From positions 1 to 63,632 of the forward strand of contig CAIUUO010000148.1 in the NCBI GenBank assembly GCA_903902325.1: a stretch of DNA of 63,632 nucleotides, in the 5' to 3' direction. The translations under genes and the position numbers were made by a program. This document shows, piece by piece, positions 8,701-18,222 of the stretch. A model generated the notes under the pieces. The model was not told the DNA's origin and did no database searches. It saw nothing but the letters and a program-made list of their open reading frames with translations. Every line of letters starts with the position of its first letter. The first letter of the stretch is position 1. Source of the DNA: an uncultured Bacteroidia bacterium (GTDB lineage Bacteria > Bacteroidota > Bacteroidia > Bacteroidales > Prolixibacteraceae).

Positions 8701-9684
8701 CTAAAACTTGTTCTCGTATATAGCCACACACAAAGCCGCATAATCCCCAATGGTATCGCCGAGTTCTGCCGGTACGATCCTGCAAACCTCCATGGATAAG
8801 GGAATGGCTTCCTGAGCGAGAATCCTGTCGATATGTGGTTTGAAGAGATTTTCATTCCTTGCATAAATGCTGCCAATAACGATGCACTGCGGATTGAGTA
8901 CATCCACGAGGATAGCCAGTCCGCGGCCCAGGTATTCACCCGAGATCCGGATAATTTCAAGTGCCGTTTCATCACCTTTCTGAGCAGCAATTGCAACAGC
9001 CTTTGCATCTATATTTTCTGCTTGTACGGCAGTTGGACAGAAACCTACCGGGATGTTGTTCTCCAGTCTTTCGAGCACGACTGTTTTAGCCAGTTGTGCG
9101 ATGCCGCCACCGGAACAGAAACCTTCGAAGCTTCCTGCCTTTCCGAAACCTACCGGACCTGAATCCGCCAGTCTCATGTGTCCCACTTCTCCGCCCAGGT
9201 CGTTGGTGCCGGCATAGAGGTTGCCGTTAAGGATGAGACCTGAGCCCATTCCTGTGCCGAAAGTGAGGAAGATCATGTTGCGCGTCCCCTTGCCGGCGCC
9301 CATCAGCCATTCGGCCAGTGCACAGGCATTGGCGTCATTCTGGATGGCGGTCGGAACTCCATAAGCCTCTTCGAAAATTTGTACGATCGGCACATTGTCC
9401 CAGCCCGGAAGATTTGGGGGGGAATAAATCATGCCTTTGGCGGAGTCGAGTGGACCGCCACAACTTATTCCGATCCTTTTAAGTCTTTCCTTTGGAAATT
9501 CAAGCAACAATGCATCAATATGGGATTTGAATTCATCCAGGATTTCAACGTATCCGCGTTGATCGGTGCGGGTCTCAAAGAATATTTTCCGGAGGATGGT
9601 GAAATGTTCATTGCCGATCACAACGGCGCATTTGGTCCCGCCAATATCGAGACCGATGTAAAAATGTTCGAAGTTTGAATCCAT
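8701..9684 (-). CDS. ROK-family sugar kinase lacking the usual zinc-site cysteines
   Basis: A cytoplasmic ASKHA-fold kinase of about 327 residues. It shows the ATP-phosphate motif DIGGTK (13-18), the ROK catalytic segment NDANACALAEW, and GTGMGSGLI in the second phosphate loop. The position that normally carries the zinc ligands (GH followed by CxCGxxGC) here reads GHMRLADSGPVGFGKAGSFEG, so the conserved histidine stays but the cysteine triad is gone. The frame extends to an ATG at 9708, but the ATG at 9684 has AAAGGA nine bases upstream and places DIGGTK at the usual distance, so I prefer it. It is probably first in the sugar module and would phosphorylate the imported sugar. Confidence 0.85.
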   Translation of the reverse strand: MDSNFEHFYIGLDIGGTKCAVVIGNEHFTILRKIFFETRTDQRGYVEILDEFKSHIDALLLEFPKERLKRIGISCGGPLDSAKGMIYSPPNLPGWDNVPIVQIFEEAYGVPTAIQNDANACALAEWLMGAGKGTRNMIFLTFGTGMGSGLILNGNLYAGTNDLGGEVGHMRLADSGPVGFGKAGSFEGFCSGGGIAQLAKTVVLERLENNIPVGFCPTAVQAENIDAKAVAIAAQKGDETALEIIRISGEYLGRGLAILVDVLNPQCIVIGSIYARNENLFKPHIDRILAQEAIPLSMEVCRIVPAELGDTIGDYAALCVAIYENKF

Positions 9685-9832
9685 AATAGTTAATCCTTTA
9701 AAGGCCATTAGTTAAGGATTCCGGTGTGAAATCCCTGGCTGATTGCAATAGTAGTTAATAGTCCTCCAAAAGTAGTTTTTTTCTGCACTTTTTAGTACAT
9801 TGGTAGGATGGAAAATTGATCTGTTTTTTTTT

Positions 9833-10315
9833 ACCACATAGGCTCATAGGACACATTAGTAAAAAATCCAAGTAATGATTACTCAGAAATATATCAATGA
9901 ATTGACCCATGCAATTATTGGTGCTGCGATTGAAGTACATAAGGAGTTGGGTCCGGGTTTGCTTGAGAGTATCTATGAGAAATGTATGGCACAACTACTT
10001 TTGGAAAAGGGACTTCACCTCGTTACTCAGCAACGGGTTCCACTTTATTTCAGAGGTTTATATCTTGATTGCGAACTAAGATTTGACTTAATGGTCGAAA
10101 ATCTGATTATTGTTGAAGTTAAAGCGGTAGACGGTATATTGCCGGTACATGAAGCACAATTGCTGACTTACATGAAACTCATGGAAAGGCCCAAGGGCAT
10201 TTTGATTAATTTCAATTGTACAAATATCTTTAAGGAGGGACAGAAGACCTTGGTAAATGAATTGTTTTCGCTACTTCCAAGAGGTTACTAAAGTATTCTA
10301 TGTACCTACTGTGGT
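9833..10315. mobile_element. Palindrome-bracketed GxxExxY module (copy 1)
   Basis: The left arm at 9833-9851 and right arm at 10296-10315 are imperfect inverted repeats of about 19 bases (shared ACCACA, TAGG and CATAG blocks, one-base bulge) enclosing a single small gene. Total length is 483 bp. The same words, without cargo, form a stem immediately downstream at 10334-10438. No transposase is present. Confidence 0.55.
9875..10291 (+). CDS. GxxExxY protein (PD-(D/E)XK-like)
   Basis: A 138-residue protein of the GxxExxY family. The name-giving motif appears as GLLESIY (about 30-36). The RFDLMV and IIVEVKAV segments (about 70-87) give the spaced Asp and Glu-x-Lys of a PD-(D/E)XK nuclease-like core, and the C-terminal half has the usual KGILINF strand. 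Activity of the family is not established to my knowledge. The gene is the only cargo of a short inverted-repeat element, convergent with the truncated gene at 10496-11215. The ATG at 9875 is 16 bases inside the left arm's end. A second, divergent member lies at 55597-56016 in an equivalent setting. Confidence 0.85.
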   Translation: MITQKYINELTHAIIGAAIEVHKELGPGLLESIYEKCMAQLLLEKGLHLVTQQRVPLYFRGLYLDCELRFDLMVENLIIVEVKAVDGILPVHEAQLLTYMKLMERPKGILINFNCTNIFKEGQKTLVNELFSLLPRGY

Positions 10316-10333
10316 GAAGAAAGAGAAAAAATT

Positions 10334-10438
10334 ACCACAATAGCCACAATAGGTCACAATTGGAAGACACAATAGAAAAAATGTAGTCAGTAACCTATGT
10401 GTCCCTACTGTGTTCTATGTGTCTATTGTGGTGAAAAG
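10334..10438. repeat. Cargo-less palindrome, ACCACAATAG word family
   Basis: The left arm at about 10334-10376 has words ACCACAATAG, CCACAATAGG and ACACAATAG. The right arm at about 10399-10438 contains their reverse complements, the closest match being CTATTGTGGT at 10426-10435. The loop is about 22 bases. It directly follows the GxxExxY module, whose arms use the same words, and could be an empty counterpart of it. Confidence 0.65.
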
Positions 10439-10495
10439 AATGAATAAAATGCTAAATACCAACACAATAGCACATAATGGGTTTTTGAGCAGCGG

Positions 10496-11215
10496 TCAAT
10501 GAATTGGCGTATTCATCCAATATTTTTGATCACCAAGATATTTGGATATTTGGTTATCAATGAGTGGCACGTTTTGCAGATAGTAACTTTCATTGAGAGT
10601 GATGGGTTTGTTAAATTCCTGTACAAAAAGTTCCCTGAATTGATAGAATTCCAGATTCTTTTTTACGTTCAAAATTCTGCCATTTATATTCCGGATGCCT
10701 TTTAAATTTATATCAAATTTCGGGAAGCTTCTAGGGTTATTACTCATTGGTATAATTTTGATCCATACCTGGTTATCCTTCAACTTAATCTTATTGATTT
10801 TTGCCTTCCTTAAATCTGAAAATATTTCGTAGCATTCTTTATTTGAGGCAGATATTGAATCTGGAATGTGATTGAATTCAAGAATAAAATTTGAGTAGGA
10901 GAGATCTCCGGGCTGCAGACTGGACTTGACAATTTTAAAATAGGTGGAATCGGCCTTGTCAACCACATTGAATATGTTGTTAAATGAAATGTACTTCAAA
11001 CCCATTAAAGAGTTGACTGCCTTTTCACGACCATACTCAATGATAATATCAAACATCCCCTTTTTACTGCCATCCTTCAACAAATAGGTTCCTGAATATT
11101 TGAGTCTGTAAATGGCATAATCTTTCGGATTAATAAATATTTCACCGGTTACCAGTAAAGAATCATCTGTTAGTATGTGTTCAGGTTTAAAATTTTCAAA
11201 TATTGATATTTCTCC
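10496..11215 (-). pseudogene. 5'-truncated envelope-protein gene remnant
   Basis: The minus-strand frame is open from just after a TAA at 11216-11218 to the stop at 10496, about 239 codons. There is no ATG near the beginning; the first usable start is a TTG at 11083 that leaves coding-like sequence outside. The readable residues (for example LLVTGEIFINPKDYAIYRL and YISFNNIF) look like the C-terminal part of bacteroidete proteins that normally begin with a signal peptide and a carboxypeptidase-like regulatory domain, both missing here. The remnant starts 20 bases after the stop of the large gene at 11236-14955. I read it as a decapitated gene. An unrecognised short gene starting at TTG 11083 is the alternative. 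Confidence 0.5.
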
Positions 11216-11235
11216 TTAAGTCTGATTTAGGCACT

Positions 11236-14200
11236 TTACTGTACCTGATAACTTGCCCTGCCGGTACCTACCAGATTATCCACTGATACCCCATTGATGG
11301 TTATGACAACAGATCCGGTATGGTTCAAATTGGGTATTCTGATTTTCACAGGAGTGTTGCCTTCAAAATGGAGTTCCGAATGCCATAGGATCGTGGCACG
11401 GTTCTGGAGCAGCGGATCGTTCTCCAAGTCTTGACGGTTTGGGTTGTAACACTCCACATTCGGACGATAGAGGGTGATTGGAAGCAACATCTTGTTATTG
11501 CTTAGCTGAATAAGCCATTTTTCACGATTCTTCAATAGGTTTGGGTTAGTGCTGCGGGTATTTACAAATATAACTCCTTGCTGAGCTGCGGGACCATATC
11601 TGACAAAGCCTTCAGGGCCAGACAATATGGTGAGTGAGGTTATTTCACTTGGGAGGATCATATTAACAGTGTACCATCCTTGCGAATACAGGGCCATTCC
11701 ATCCAATACAAAGAGTGCAGGAACCGGACCATTCAAGAGTGATACAGGTGGTCTAAGGTATATAGCGTCATTGGTTATCAAAAAGGGACAGACCAGTTTT
11801 CGAATGGCTGCCTCCAAGGAGGTTGACGACCAAAGTACTTCACTGTCGAGGCTATGAACGCTGGCATTTTGATACCTTTCTTCATATTCATCATGATATT
11901 CCCTGATATTCCCTGCGTGTCCATTTATAATAACCTCAGGAATCTCAATCATTTTTTCATCCATTGAAATGTAGCGATAAGGTTTGGCGATACTGTATTC
12001 ATTGGAAGAAAGGGTCGGTTGCGGTACGAATAGTTTGTTGCTCTTAAAGTATTGTTCATTGTATGGAATACTTAATTTCGAACCTTTGGCCTTATTTTTG
12101 TTCTTTGCAGCCGGCATGATCATGACCGATTTAGTTATTTCAGGTAGGGAATCCAGGGGCAAGGAAATTTTTCCTGCCTTATTGGTTGTAAGATGCAACA
12201 TGGAGGGGCCTTCCAGAGAGACAAGATCCATGCTCCTGTCGCCTTTGTTTTTCTTTAGCGCATACAGAATTTCCAGACTCAGATTTTCGTAATCGGAAGG
12301 CAGTATTTCTGCGCTCTTTTCTTTCGGGAAATCCCAGTTAAATTTGCTCCACCCATATACCATCAACAACAAATTGCGATCTTCATCCGTCAAGTTTTCG
12401 ACTCCTTTAGCCAATACTTTTGCAGGCAGGTTACCCGGAAAGGCTGGGTGATAATTATAGGTATATTCTATCCCGGGAGTATACAGATCGGATGCAATTC
12501 CATCTACAGAGTCCGTTACTGCTAATGAGAAGATTCCATCAGTCGGTTTTCCTTGACCATCGGTAACTGCAATCGAAAGTTCAGTATCCTCTCCGGGATG
12601 AGAAAATTGGTTTACGGTTTGGATATTATACCGGAGTCGCTGGTCACTGTTGACATAAAATAATCGTTCCGCAATTGGCTTTAACAATTTATCAAAAAGA
12701 GTAATAGTGATTACTCCCGAAGGCAACTGTTCAGTATCTACCAAAAACCGTTGCTTTTTATTTAGAATGATTTCCTTTGAAAAAACCTGTGTAAGATTCA
12801 TTACTCCGGAAACGGTTGAATGTTCTCCATTATAATCGGAAGATTGTACTTCCACTGCAAATGATTTATTGTCTACGGGTGATACAGAAAGGGTCATGCC
12901 TTTAGTTTCCGGAACTGTCAGAGACCATCTTTTCTCAGATCCGGCTCCATTGAGAATCTCAACATACAGTCCGGGATGTGGTTTGCACACAAAGCTGCCG
13001 GGCCCATACATTCCTGATTGGATCGTGTCAAGTATGGAACCCGAACTATTTTTTAATAATCCCTTAATTGTTACGGGTTCACCTTTCAAATTGGTCGCAT
13101 TGAATCCTACTCTTTGTTCGATTCCTTCCACGAAAGTTCCACCTTCAGGTAAAAATCTCAATTCAAAAGACTGACTCTCGCATGGAATATTGATATTCTT
13201 AAGAATCATTCCCTTGTTGGTATTCAGTTTTGTGATAACCTGCAATTTGGGTTGAGATGTAATGGAGTCGGGAAGTGTAAACCTGATCAAGGACTCCCCT
13301 TTTTCATTTGTTTGGGTCTCATTCGATTTCCTGACATATTTGTCCATCGAAATACTTCCTGAAAATTTTTTCTTGTTGATTGGATTTCCCTTTGGATCCA
13401 TGATTTTAACTGTTGCTTCTACAGTATCACCTGGCAAGTATTTCAACTTGTCAAAGGCTATTTGGACCCGATCTGGATTGCTATTTTGTTCCCTAACGTA
13501 GAGATCCAGTTGAAATGCTTCAACTGGATCATAATTTTGCATAGCGGCGGTGAAAGCAGCGAAATGGTATTTTCCTACTTCTGCTTTCAAAGGTACAATC
13601 ATCCAGCCGGAAGCTGTGGAATTGCTAATTCTAAAACGGGAACTGTCAACCATCGTTTTATTTCCATCGAAAAGCAATGCATACATAGATACACTTTTTG
13701 AATCGAAAGTGCCTGTAAATCTATTTCTTATATATGCCTGAAAAAAAATTGTATCTCCTGGCCTGTAAATATTCCTGTCAAGTTGAACGAATACTTGATC
13801 GCTTCCCATTATTTTTTGTTGGTAGTATAGATATTTATCCACCGGGTTTTCTGCGATGGCCGAATCAGGCTTAAGGTTGGTGATGGCATGTAATTGAAAA
13901 TCGTCTGGCAACATGTCGGCTATACGTTCATCTCCGATCGCACCCTGCCAAGTAACAGTAAATGGATCAGGAATATAGCCATTGTGATACACTTTCAATT
14001 TATTCGAAAATTGTATTGTGCTTTGGTATTCCCGGGGTTCAAATCCAATCAGTGCCGAAGAGAGTTCTGGCTTGTTGTCATAATAACTTAGCAGAATGGG
14101 TTTTAATGAGAACAGGGTCATGTAGTCGGATTCCCGGGTAACTTCAAGGCTGTTTTCGGGTAATGGGTTGATATTCTGATGCTCATAGCCTAATTTATCT

Positions 14201-14955
14201 TTCGTGGTTAGTACTTCAAAATTGGAAACCTTGAAATTTTCGCGGTTCAGCGAATCAGAATAGAGAGATCTAAGAAAGTGCATCTTTGATCCGTAATAGG
14301 TTCTCAACCTATGCTGATGCCATTTCTTGTTTTCCTTTGCATTCCCCGGCATTTGCAGAAAGTAGGTATTTCCCGTAAAACTTAAATAACCGGATTTCGC
14401 ATCATAGGTAAAATCCGTCAGGTCATAGATGATTGTGTAGCCCAATGACCTGTTTTCGATCTGAAGAGGTTTGAGTGAATGTCCTTTGACAATATCTGTC
14501 TTTGCATCTTTTCGGAAATAGAGATCTTTGGTGTTCAGTATTTTGCAATTCTGGGCATTGACTGATTCCCCAAGAAATAATCTGTCAAAGTCACCGTAAT
14601 TTTTAATCCGGTTCTTGTCTTTGGACTGCACAGTAACTTCGTCTATCATGACGAGGTCTTGTAACATTTTGATATTGAAGGCATGACTTTTGCCAAGGGC
14701 CGAGATTACAGTTTTTTCTGTTTTGTATCCGATGCAAGATGCGATCAGTTCATATTCCCCGTTTTGGGGTATCATCAAGGAATAGGCTCCGTCCTTATTG
14801 GTCATGGTGCCAATGGTAGTTTTCGACAGATAAACAGAAGCAAACGGCACCGGGACATTTGATGCATCTGTAACAACGCCTTGCATGATGGTTTGGGCAA
14901 AAAGATTAGTACCTGGAAATAGTAAAAGAAACAGGAAAAGAGTGTAAGTTCTCAT
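11236..14955 (-). CDS. Large envelope protein: carboxypeptidase-like, MG2-like and TonB-plug domains
   Basis: A 1239-residue exported protein. A Sec signal peptide (about 1-20, ending FAQ) precedes a CarboxypepD_reg-like domain (about 22-110, GVVTDASNVPVPFASVYL). A middle region of around 270 residues follows. Around residues 385-470 is a macroglobulin MG2-like domain (LDRNIYRPGDTIFFQAYIRN), and further beta-rich repeats follow. Near the C-terminus (about 1060-1150) is a TonB-receptor plug-like segment, LFVLDGMAL to VIFVNTRS. There is no beta-barrel, so it is not a TonB receptor itself. Proteins of this architecture are common in Bacteroidota and probably sit in the outer membrane or periplasm. 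It is divergent from the GH2 gene (336-base gap) and followed by the truncated gene. Role unknown. Confidence 0.75.
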   Translation of the reverse strand: MRTYTLFLFLLLFPGTNLFAQTIMQGVVTDASNVPVPFASVYLSKTTIGTMTNKDGAYSLMIPQNGEYELIASCIGYKTEKTVISALGKSHAFNIKMLQDLVMIDEVTVQSKDKNRIKNYGDFDRLFLGESVNAQNCKILNTKDLYFRKDAKTDIVKGHSLKPLQIENRSLGYTIIYDLTDFTYDAKSGYLSFTGNTYFLQMPGNAKENKKWHQHRLRTYYGSKMHFLRSLYSDSLNRENFKVSNFEVLTTKDKLGYEHQNINPLPENSLEVTRESDYMTLFSLKPILLSYYDNKPELSSALIGFEPREYQSTIQFSNKLKVYHNGYIPDPFTVTWQGAIGDERIADMLPDDFQLHAITNLKPDSAIAENPVDKYLYYQQKIMGSDQVFVQLDRNIYRPGDTIFFQAYIRNRFTGTFDSKSVSMYALLFDGNKTMVDSSRFRISNSTASGWMIVPLKAEVGKYHFAAFTAAMQNYDPVEAFQLDLYVREQNSNPDRVQIAFDKLKYLPGDTVEATVKIMDPKGNPINKKKFSGSISMDKYVRKSNETQTNEKGESLIRFTLPDSITSQPKLQVITKLNTNKGMILKNINIPCESQSFELRFLPEGGTFVEGIEQRVGFNATNLKGEPVTIKGLLKNSSGSILDTIQSGMYGPGSFVCKPHPGLYVEILNGAGSEKRWSLTVPETKGMTLSVSPVDNKSFAVEVQSSDYNGEHSTVSGVMNLTQVFSKEIILNKKQRFLVDTEQLPSGVITITLFDKLLKPIAERLFYVNSDQRLRYNIQTVNQFSHPGEDTELSIAVTDGQGKPTDGIFSLAVTDSVDGIASDLYTPGIEYTYNYHPAFPGNLPAKVLAKGVENLTDEDRNLLLMVYGWSKFNWDFPKEKSAEILPSDYENLSLEILYALKKNKGDRSMDLVSLEGPSMLHLTTNKAGKISLPLDSLPEITKSVMIMPAAKNKNKAKGSKLSIPYNEQYFKSNKLFVPQPTLSSNEYSIAKPYRYISMDEKMIEIPEVIINGHAGNIREYHDEYEERYQNASVHSLDSEVLWSSTSLEAAIRKLVCPFLITNDAIYLRPPVSLLNGPVPALFVLDGMALYSQGWYTVNMILPSEITSLTILSGPEGFVRYGPAAQQGVIFVNTRSTNPNLLKNREKWLIQLSNNKMLLPITLYRPNVECYNPNRQDLENDPLLQNRATILWHSELHFEGNTPVKIRIPNLNHTGSVVITINGVSVDNLVGTGRASYQVQ

Positions 14956-15291
14956 GGCTGCATCGTTTTGGTTAGTTAGGCTAAAAGTGTAAAAATCGAA
15001 GGCCAGATTTTCATATACTCAGTTTCATCAGGAAACCATCTAAGGTATTCGATTTATTGAACCATTAACTGTAATGTTTTAGTGCAAAAAACATGCCATA
15101 TTATTGCTAAGAAGAGTTGTTATTAATTACTTTGTTTTCAATCAAAATCTTTAATAATAAGATGAGATATCAGACCAAAAATCTAAAATCAGCATTCAGA
15201 AGACTTTTCATCACAATTGACACAATTAGACACAGTAGATTTTTCAGAATCCTTACCTTTGTGTCGAATCAATTACTACACATTTATTACC
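14956..15291. other. Divergent intergenic region, promoters only
   Basis: This 336-base gap separates the divergent envelope-protein and GH2 genes. It is AT-rich and contains the plus-strand TACCTTTG promoter element at 15254-15261. I see no gene, RNA or strong hairpin. A short plus-strand frame at 15117-15368 has no coding character and overlaps the GH2 start. Confidence 0.5.
15254..15261 (+). promoter_or_regulatory. Bacteroidota -7 promoter element of the GH2 gene
   Basis: TACCTTTG matches the Bacteroidota consensus TAnnTTTG and lies 30 bases before the ATG at 15292. No clear -33 TTTG is seen at the expected spacing. Confidence 0.55.
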
Positions 15292-17943
15292 ATGAAGCTT
15301 CTTATTCCATGCTTTGCCGCCTTTATATTATTCGCGGTAACCTCATGTCACAAATCTGTCCGGGTTGAAGAAAAACTGCTTTCCGACAACTGGTCCATCA
15401 TCTCATCCAAAAAAACAGAATTGGATGGTTTTGCACTTTCCAAATCCAACGATTTCGACCAGTCGAAATGGGTCAAGGCGAAGGTTCCAACTACCGTGAT
15501 GGGCGCCTTGGTTGAGGCAGGTGTAATCAAGGATCCGTTTTTCGGTAAGAACCTGGAGAACATTCCCAAGACCGATTTCCAGGATCCGTGGTGGTTCAGG
15601 ACTACTTTCGACCTGGATGAATACGACGTGAAAGGCGAAGTTGCAAGGCTTCTGCTCGATGGGATCAATTATCGGGCCAGTATCTACATCAATGGCACGG
15701 AATTGGTCGGAGAGGATCAAGTTTACGGTGCCTTCAATCAATTTGATTTTGATATTTCAAGTCTGGTAAAAGCCAGGGGAAACATTTTGGCCATCGAAAT
15801 ATTTCCGCCGAAACCGCGTGATTTTTACATGGGATTTGTCGACTGGGCCCCCACACCTCCTGATAAATACATGGGCATCTTCCGCGATGTGCACATCAAA
15901 AGAACCGGCAAGGTTTCCATGGACCGGATTTTCGTGGCACCGGATGTTGACCTGGTAACCATGAAAAGTGCCACTTTGGCCGTTACTGCGGATGTCACCA
16001 ATTATTCAAATGAAACGAAACAGGTTGAAATAAGCGGAAAGATTGAAAATATCTCCTTCAAGTCAGATTTCCCGATTAATCCGGGAGAAACAAAGCCTGT
16101 TAAATTTGATCTCAAAGTTGAAAATCCCCGTCTATGGTGGCCGAATGGCCTGGGCAAGCCCGAAATGTATGACCTGAAAATGGAACTGAAAGATGGTAAC
16201 CAACTGGCAGATCAGAAAGCAACCCGTTTTGGAATTCGCAAAATTGAAACGTATCTGACCAAGGACACCGTTCGGGGATACAAAGTGAATGGTCGCGAAG
16301 TCCTGATCAAGAGTGGCGGATGGGTCGATGACCTGTTTCTTCGCTATATGCCTGAAAAGGATGCCGCCCAGATCCGCATGGTGAAGGAGATGAACATGAA
16401 CTCCATCCGGTTCGAAGGGATATGGGGAAATAACCACCACATCTTTGATCTCTGTGACGAAAACGGAATCCTTATGATGATCGGCTGGAGCTGCCAGTGG
16501 GAGTGGCCGGATTACCTGGGGCTCGAGATGAAAGTAAATCCCGATGAAGCCAATATGGGCATCAACGAAAGTGTGGAGCTGAATGGTGTTAAGTACAGCT
16601 CTAAAGAGCAGGAATTACTTGCCGGATACCTGAAAAGCCAGGTCATTTGGCTCAGGAACCACCCCTCTATCCTGACTTGGGCAACTGGTAGTGACGCCTA
16701 TCCCAAAACCGACTTGGAGGCAAAATACAATGAGGTATTAAAGAAATATGACCAGACCAGGCCGTTGTTAATCTCATCAGGTAAATTTACGAGCAAGATT
16801 TCCGGTCCTTCCGGCATGAAGATGAATGGTCCCTACGAATATGTTCCGCCTGTTTACTGGTACGAAGACAGGAAGTTTGGCGGTGCCTTCGGATTCAATT
16901 CTGAGACAGGACCCGGTCCTCAGATTCCGCCGATCTGGTGCATTCAACAGATGATGCCGGCCGATAAGCTCTGGCCTCCGATGAATGACCAGTGGGACTG
17001 GCATTCCGGCCGGAAGGATTTCAACAGTGTGAAAGTGTATCTGACGGCCATGGATAACCGTTACGGCAAATCCAAAAATATCGAAGAACTGGCATTGAAG
17101 GCTCAACTGATGAATTATGAGGCGATCCGGCCCATGTTTGAATCCTTTGTCGCCAACAAGCCAGTGACCACAGGAGTAGTCCAGTGGATGCTCAACTCGC
17201 CCTGGCCGGAGTTTTACTGGCAGTTGTACGATTATTCACTGATGCCGACGGGCGCGCTCTACGGCACGAAAAAGGCCTGCCAGCCTTTGAACCTGATGTA
17301 CAACTATTTTGATAAAAAGGTGTATGTCAGCAACGATGGAAGGGGAGCGATGGATAATTTTGATGCAGAAATTGCGCTATACAATTTGAAGTCAGAAAAA
17401 ATATTTAGTCAATCACTGAAAGTCAATCTGGCAGAAAATCTTGCTAAAATGCTCTGTGAATTGCCTGCACTGAAAGGTGATCATGAGGTCTATTTTCTCG
17501 ATCTGAAACTGAAGAATCCTGCAGGTGAAACTGTTTCCGACAATTTCTACTGGCTGGCTACCAGTCAGGATCAGTTGGATTGGAAAAAAACGGTATGGTT
17601 TTATACCCCTCAGAAGGAATTCGCGGATTTTAGAAAGATCAATTCACTGACACCTGTAAAGCCAGAAATAACCAGGATTGATGCCAATGATGGGGAAGAG
17701 GGGACCATTGCCGTTTCTATTAAAAACAAGACAAATTTGATCTCCTTTTTTAATGAGGTTGTTTTGGAGCAAAAGGCTTCCGGGAAACCGGTACTGCCGC
17801 AGTTCCTGAACGACAACTACATTTCACTGTTGCCGGGTGAGACCAAAACCATTGTCATCAAATACCATCTGAAGGATCTGGCAGGAGATGAGCCGATGGT
17901 AAAAATTCAGGGAATTAACCTTCCGGGTAGGATAGAAATGTAG
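15292..17943 (+). CDS. GH2 glycoside hydrolase lipoprotein, exo-beta-D-glucosaminidase-like
   Basis: A lipoprotein of about 883 residues (lipobox AVTSC at about 15-19). The sequence has the GH2 layout: N-terminal sugar-binding beta domain, immunoglobulin-like domain, then a TIM barrel. The barrel carries SGGWVDDLFLRYMPEKD, RNHPSILTWATGSD (Asp468 as candidate acid/base) and NSETGPGPQIPP (Glu538 as candidate nucleophile). The GSD and SETGPG motifs are the pattern of the CsxA-type exo-beta-D-glucosaminidase branch rather than of beta-galactosidases. It likely trims glucosamine or mannose-type residues from oligosaccharides at the cell surface or in the periplasm. The frame runs back to a TTG at 15217, but the ATG at 15292 gives the signal peptide and follows a TACCTTTG element. 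No SusCD genes are nearby. Confidence 0.85.
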   Translation: MKLLIPCFAAFILFAVTSCHKSVRVEEKLLSDNWSIISSKKTELDGFALSKSNDFDQSKWVKAKVPTTVMGALVEAGVIKDPFFGKNLENIPKTDFQDPWWFRTTFDLDEYDVKGEVARLLLDGINYRASIYINGTELVGEDQVYGAFNQFDFDISSLVKARGNILAIEIFPPKPRDFYMGFVDWAPTPPDKYMGIFRDVHIKRTGKVSMDRIFVAPDVDLVTMKSATLAVTADVTNYSNETKQVEISGKIENISFKSDFPINPGETKPVKFDLKVENPRLWWPNGLGKPEMYDLKMELKDGNQLADQKATRFGIRKIETYLTKDTVRGYKVNGREVLIKSGGWVDDLFLRYMPEKDAAQIRMVKEMNMNSIRFEGIWGNNHHIFDLCDENGILMMIGWSCQWEWPDYLGLEMKVNPDEANMGINESVELNGVKYSSKEQELLAGYLKSQVIWLRNHPSILTWATGSDAYPKTDLEAKYNEVLKKYDQTRPLLISSGKFTSKISGPSGMKMNGPYEYVPPVYWYEDRKFGGAFGFNSETGPGPQIPPIWCIQQMMPADKLWPPMNDQWDWHSGRKDFNSVKVYLTAMDNRYGKSKNIEELALKAQLMNYEAIRPMFESFVANKPVTTGVVQWMLNSPWPEFYWQLYDYSLMPTGALYGTKKACQPLNLMYNYFDKKVYVSNDGRGAMDNFDAEIALYNLKSEKIFSQSLKVNLAENLAKMLCELPALKGDHEVYFLDLKLKNPAGETVSDNFYWLATSQDQLDWKKTVWFYTPQKEFADFRKINSLTPVKPEITRIDANDGEEGTIAVSIKNKTNLISFFNEVVLEQKASGKPVLPQFLNDNYISLLPGETKTIVIKYHLKDLAGDEPMVKIQGINLPGRIEM

Positions 17944-17971
17944 TTTTTTAAAATAGTACTTTAAACAACAT

Positions 17972-18214
17972 ATGGATACCACCCAACAAAACAACCCCCT
18001 TCACGGGAAGACGCTTGAGATGATTCTCAATGAACTCGTTGATTTTTACGGCTGGCCACAGATGGCCTACCTAATCCGGATCAACTGCTTTGCCAACGAT
18101 CCTTCCATCAAATCCAGCCTTACCTTTCTGCGCAAAACGGAATGGGCCCGTAAGAAAGTGGAGGAATTATACGTGGAAAGCCTGGAAGTCAGGAGCAGGC
18201 GGGGACGGGGCTAA
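17972..18214 (+). CDS. VF530 family DNA-binding protein
   Basis: An 80-residue protein matching the VF530 family (DUF2132) over its length: [46 protein letters not shown] and KVEELY. The family prototype is a small helical protein annotated as DNA-binding from its structure; its cellular role is unclear. It ends in a basic tail. It lies 28 bases after the GH2 gene and is followed by a 12-base inverted repeat and then era. Confidence 0.85.
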   Translation: MDTTQQNNPLHGKTLEMILNELVDFYGWPQMAYLIRINCFANDPSIKSSLTFLRKTEWARKKVEELYVESLEVRSRRGRG

Positions 18215-18222
18215 AGGTCTAT

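Noticed and set aside
15117-15368. Short plus-strand ORF overlapping the GH2 start
   Set aside because: It overlaps the GH2 signal peptide in another frame and has no coding signature or promoter of its own.
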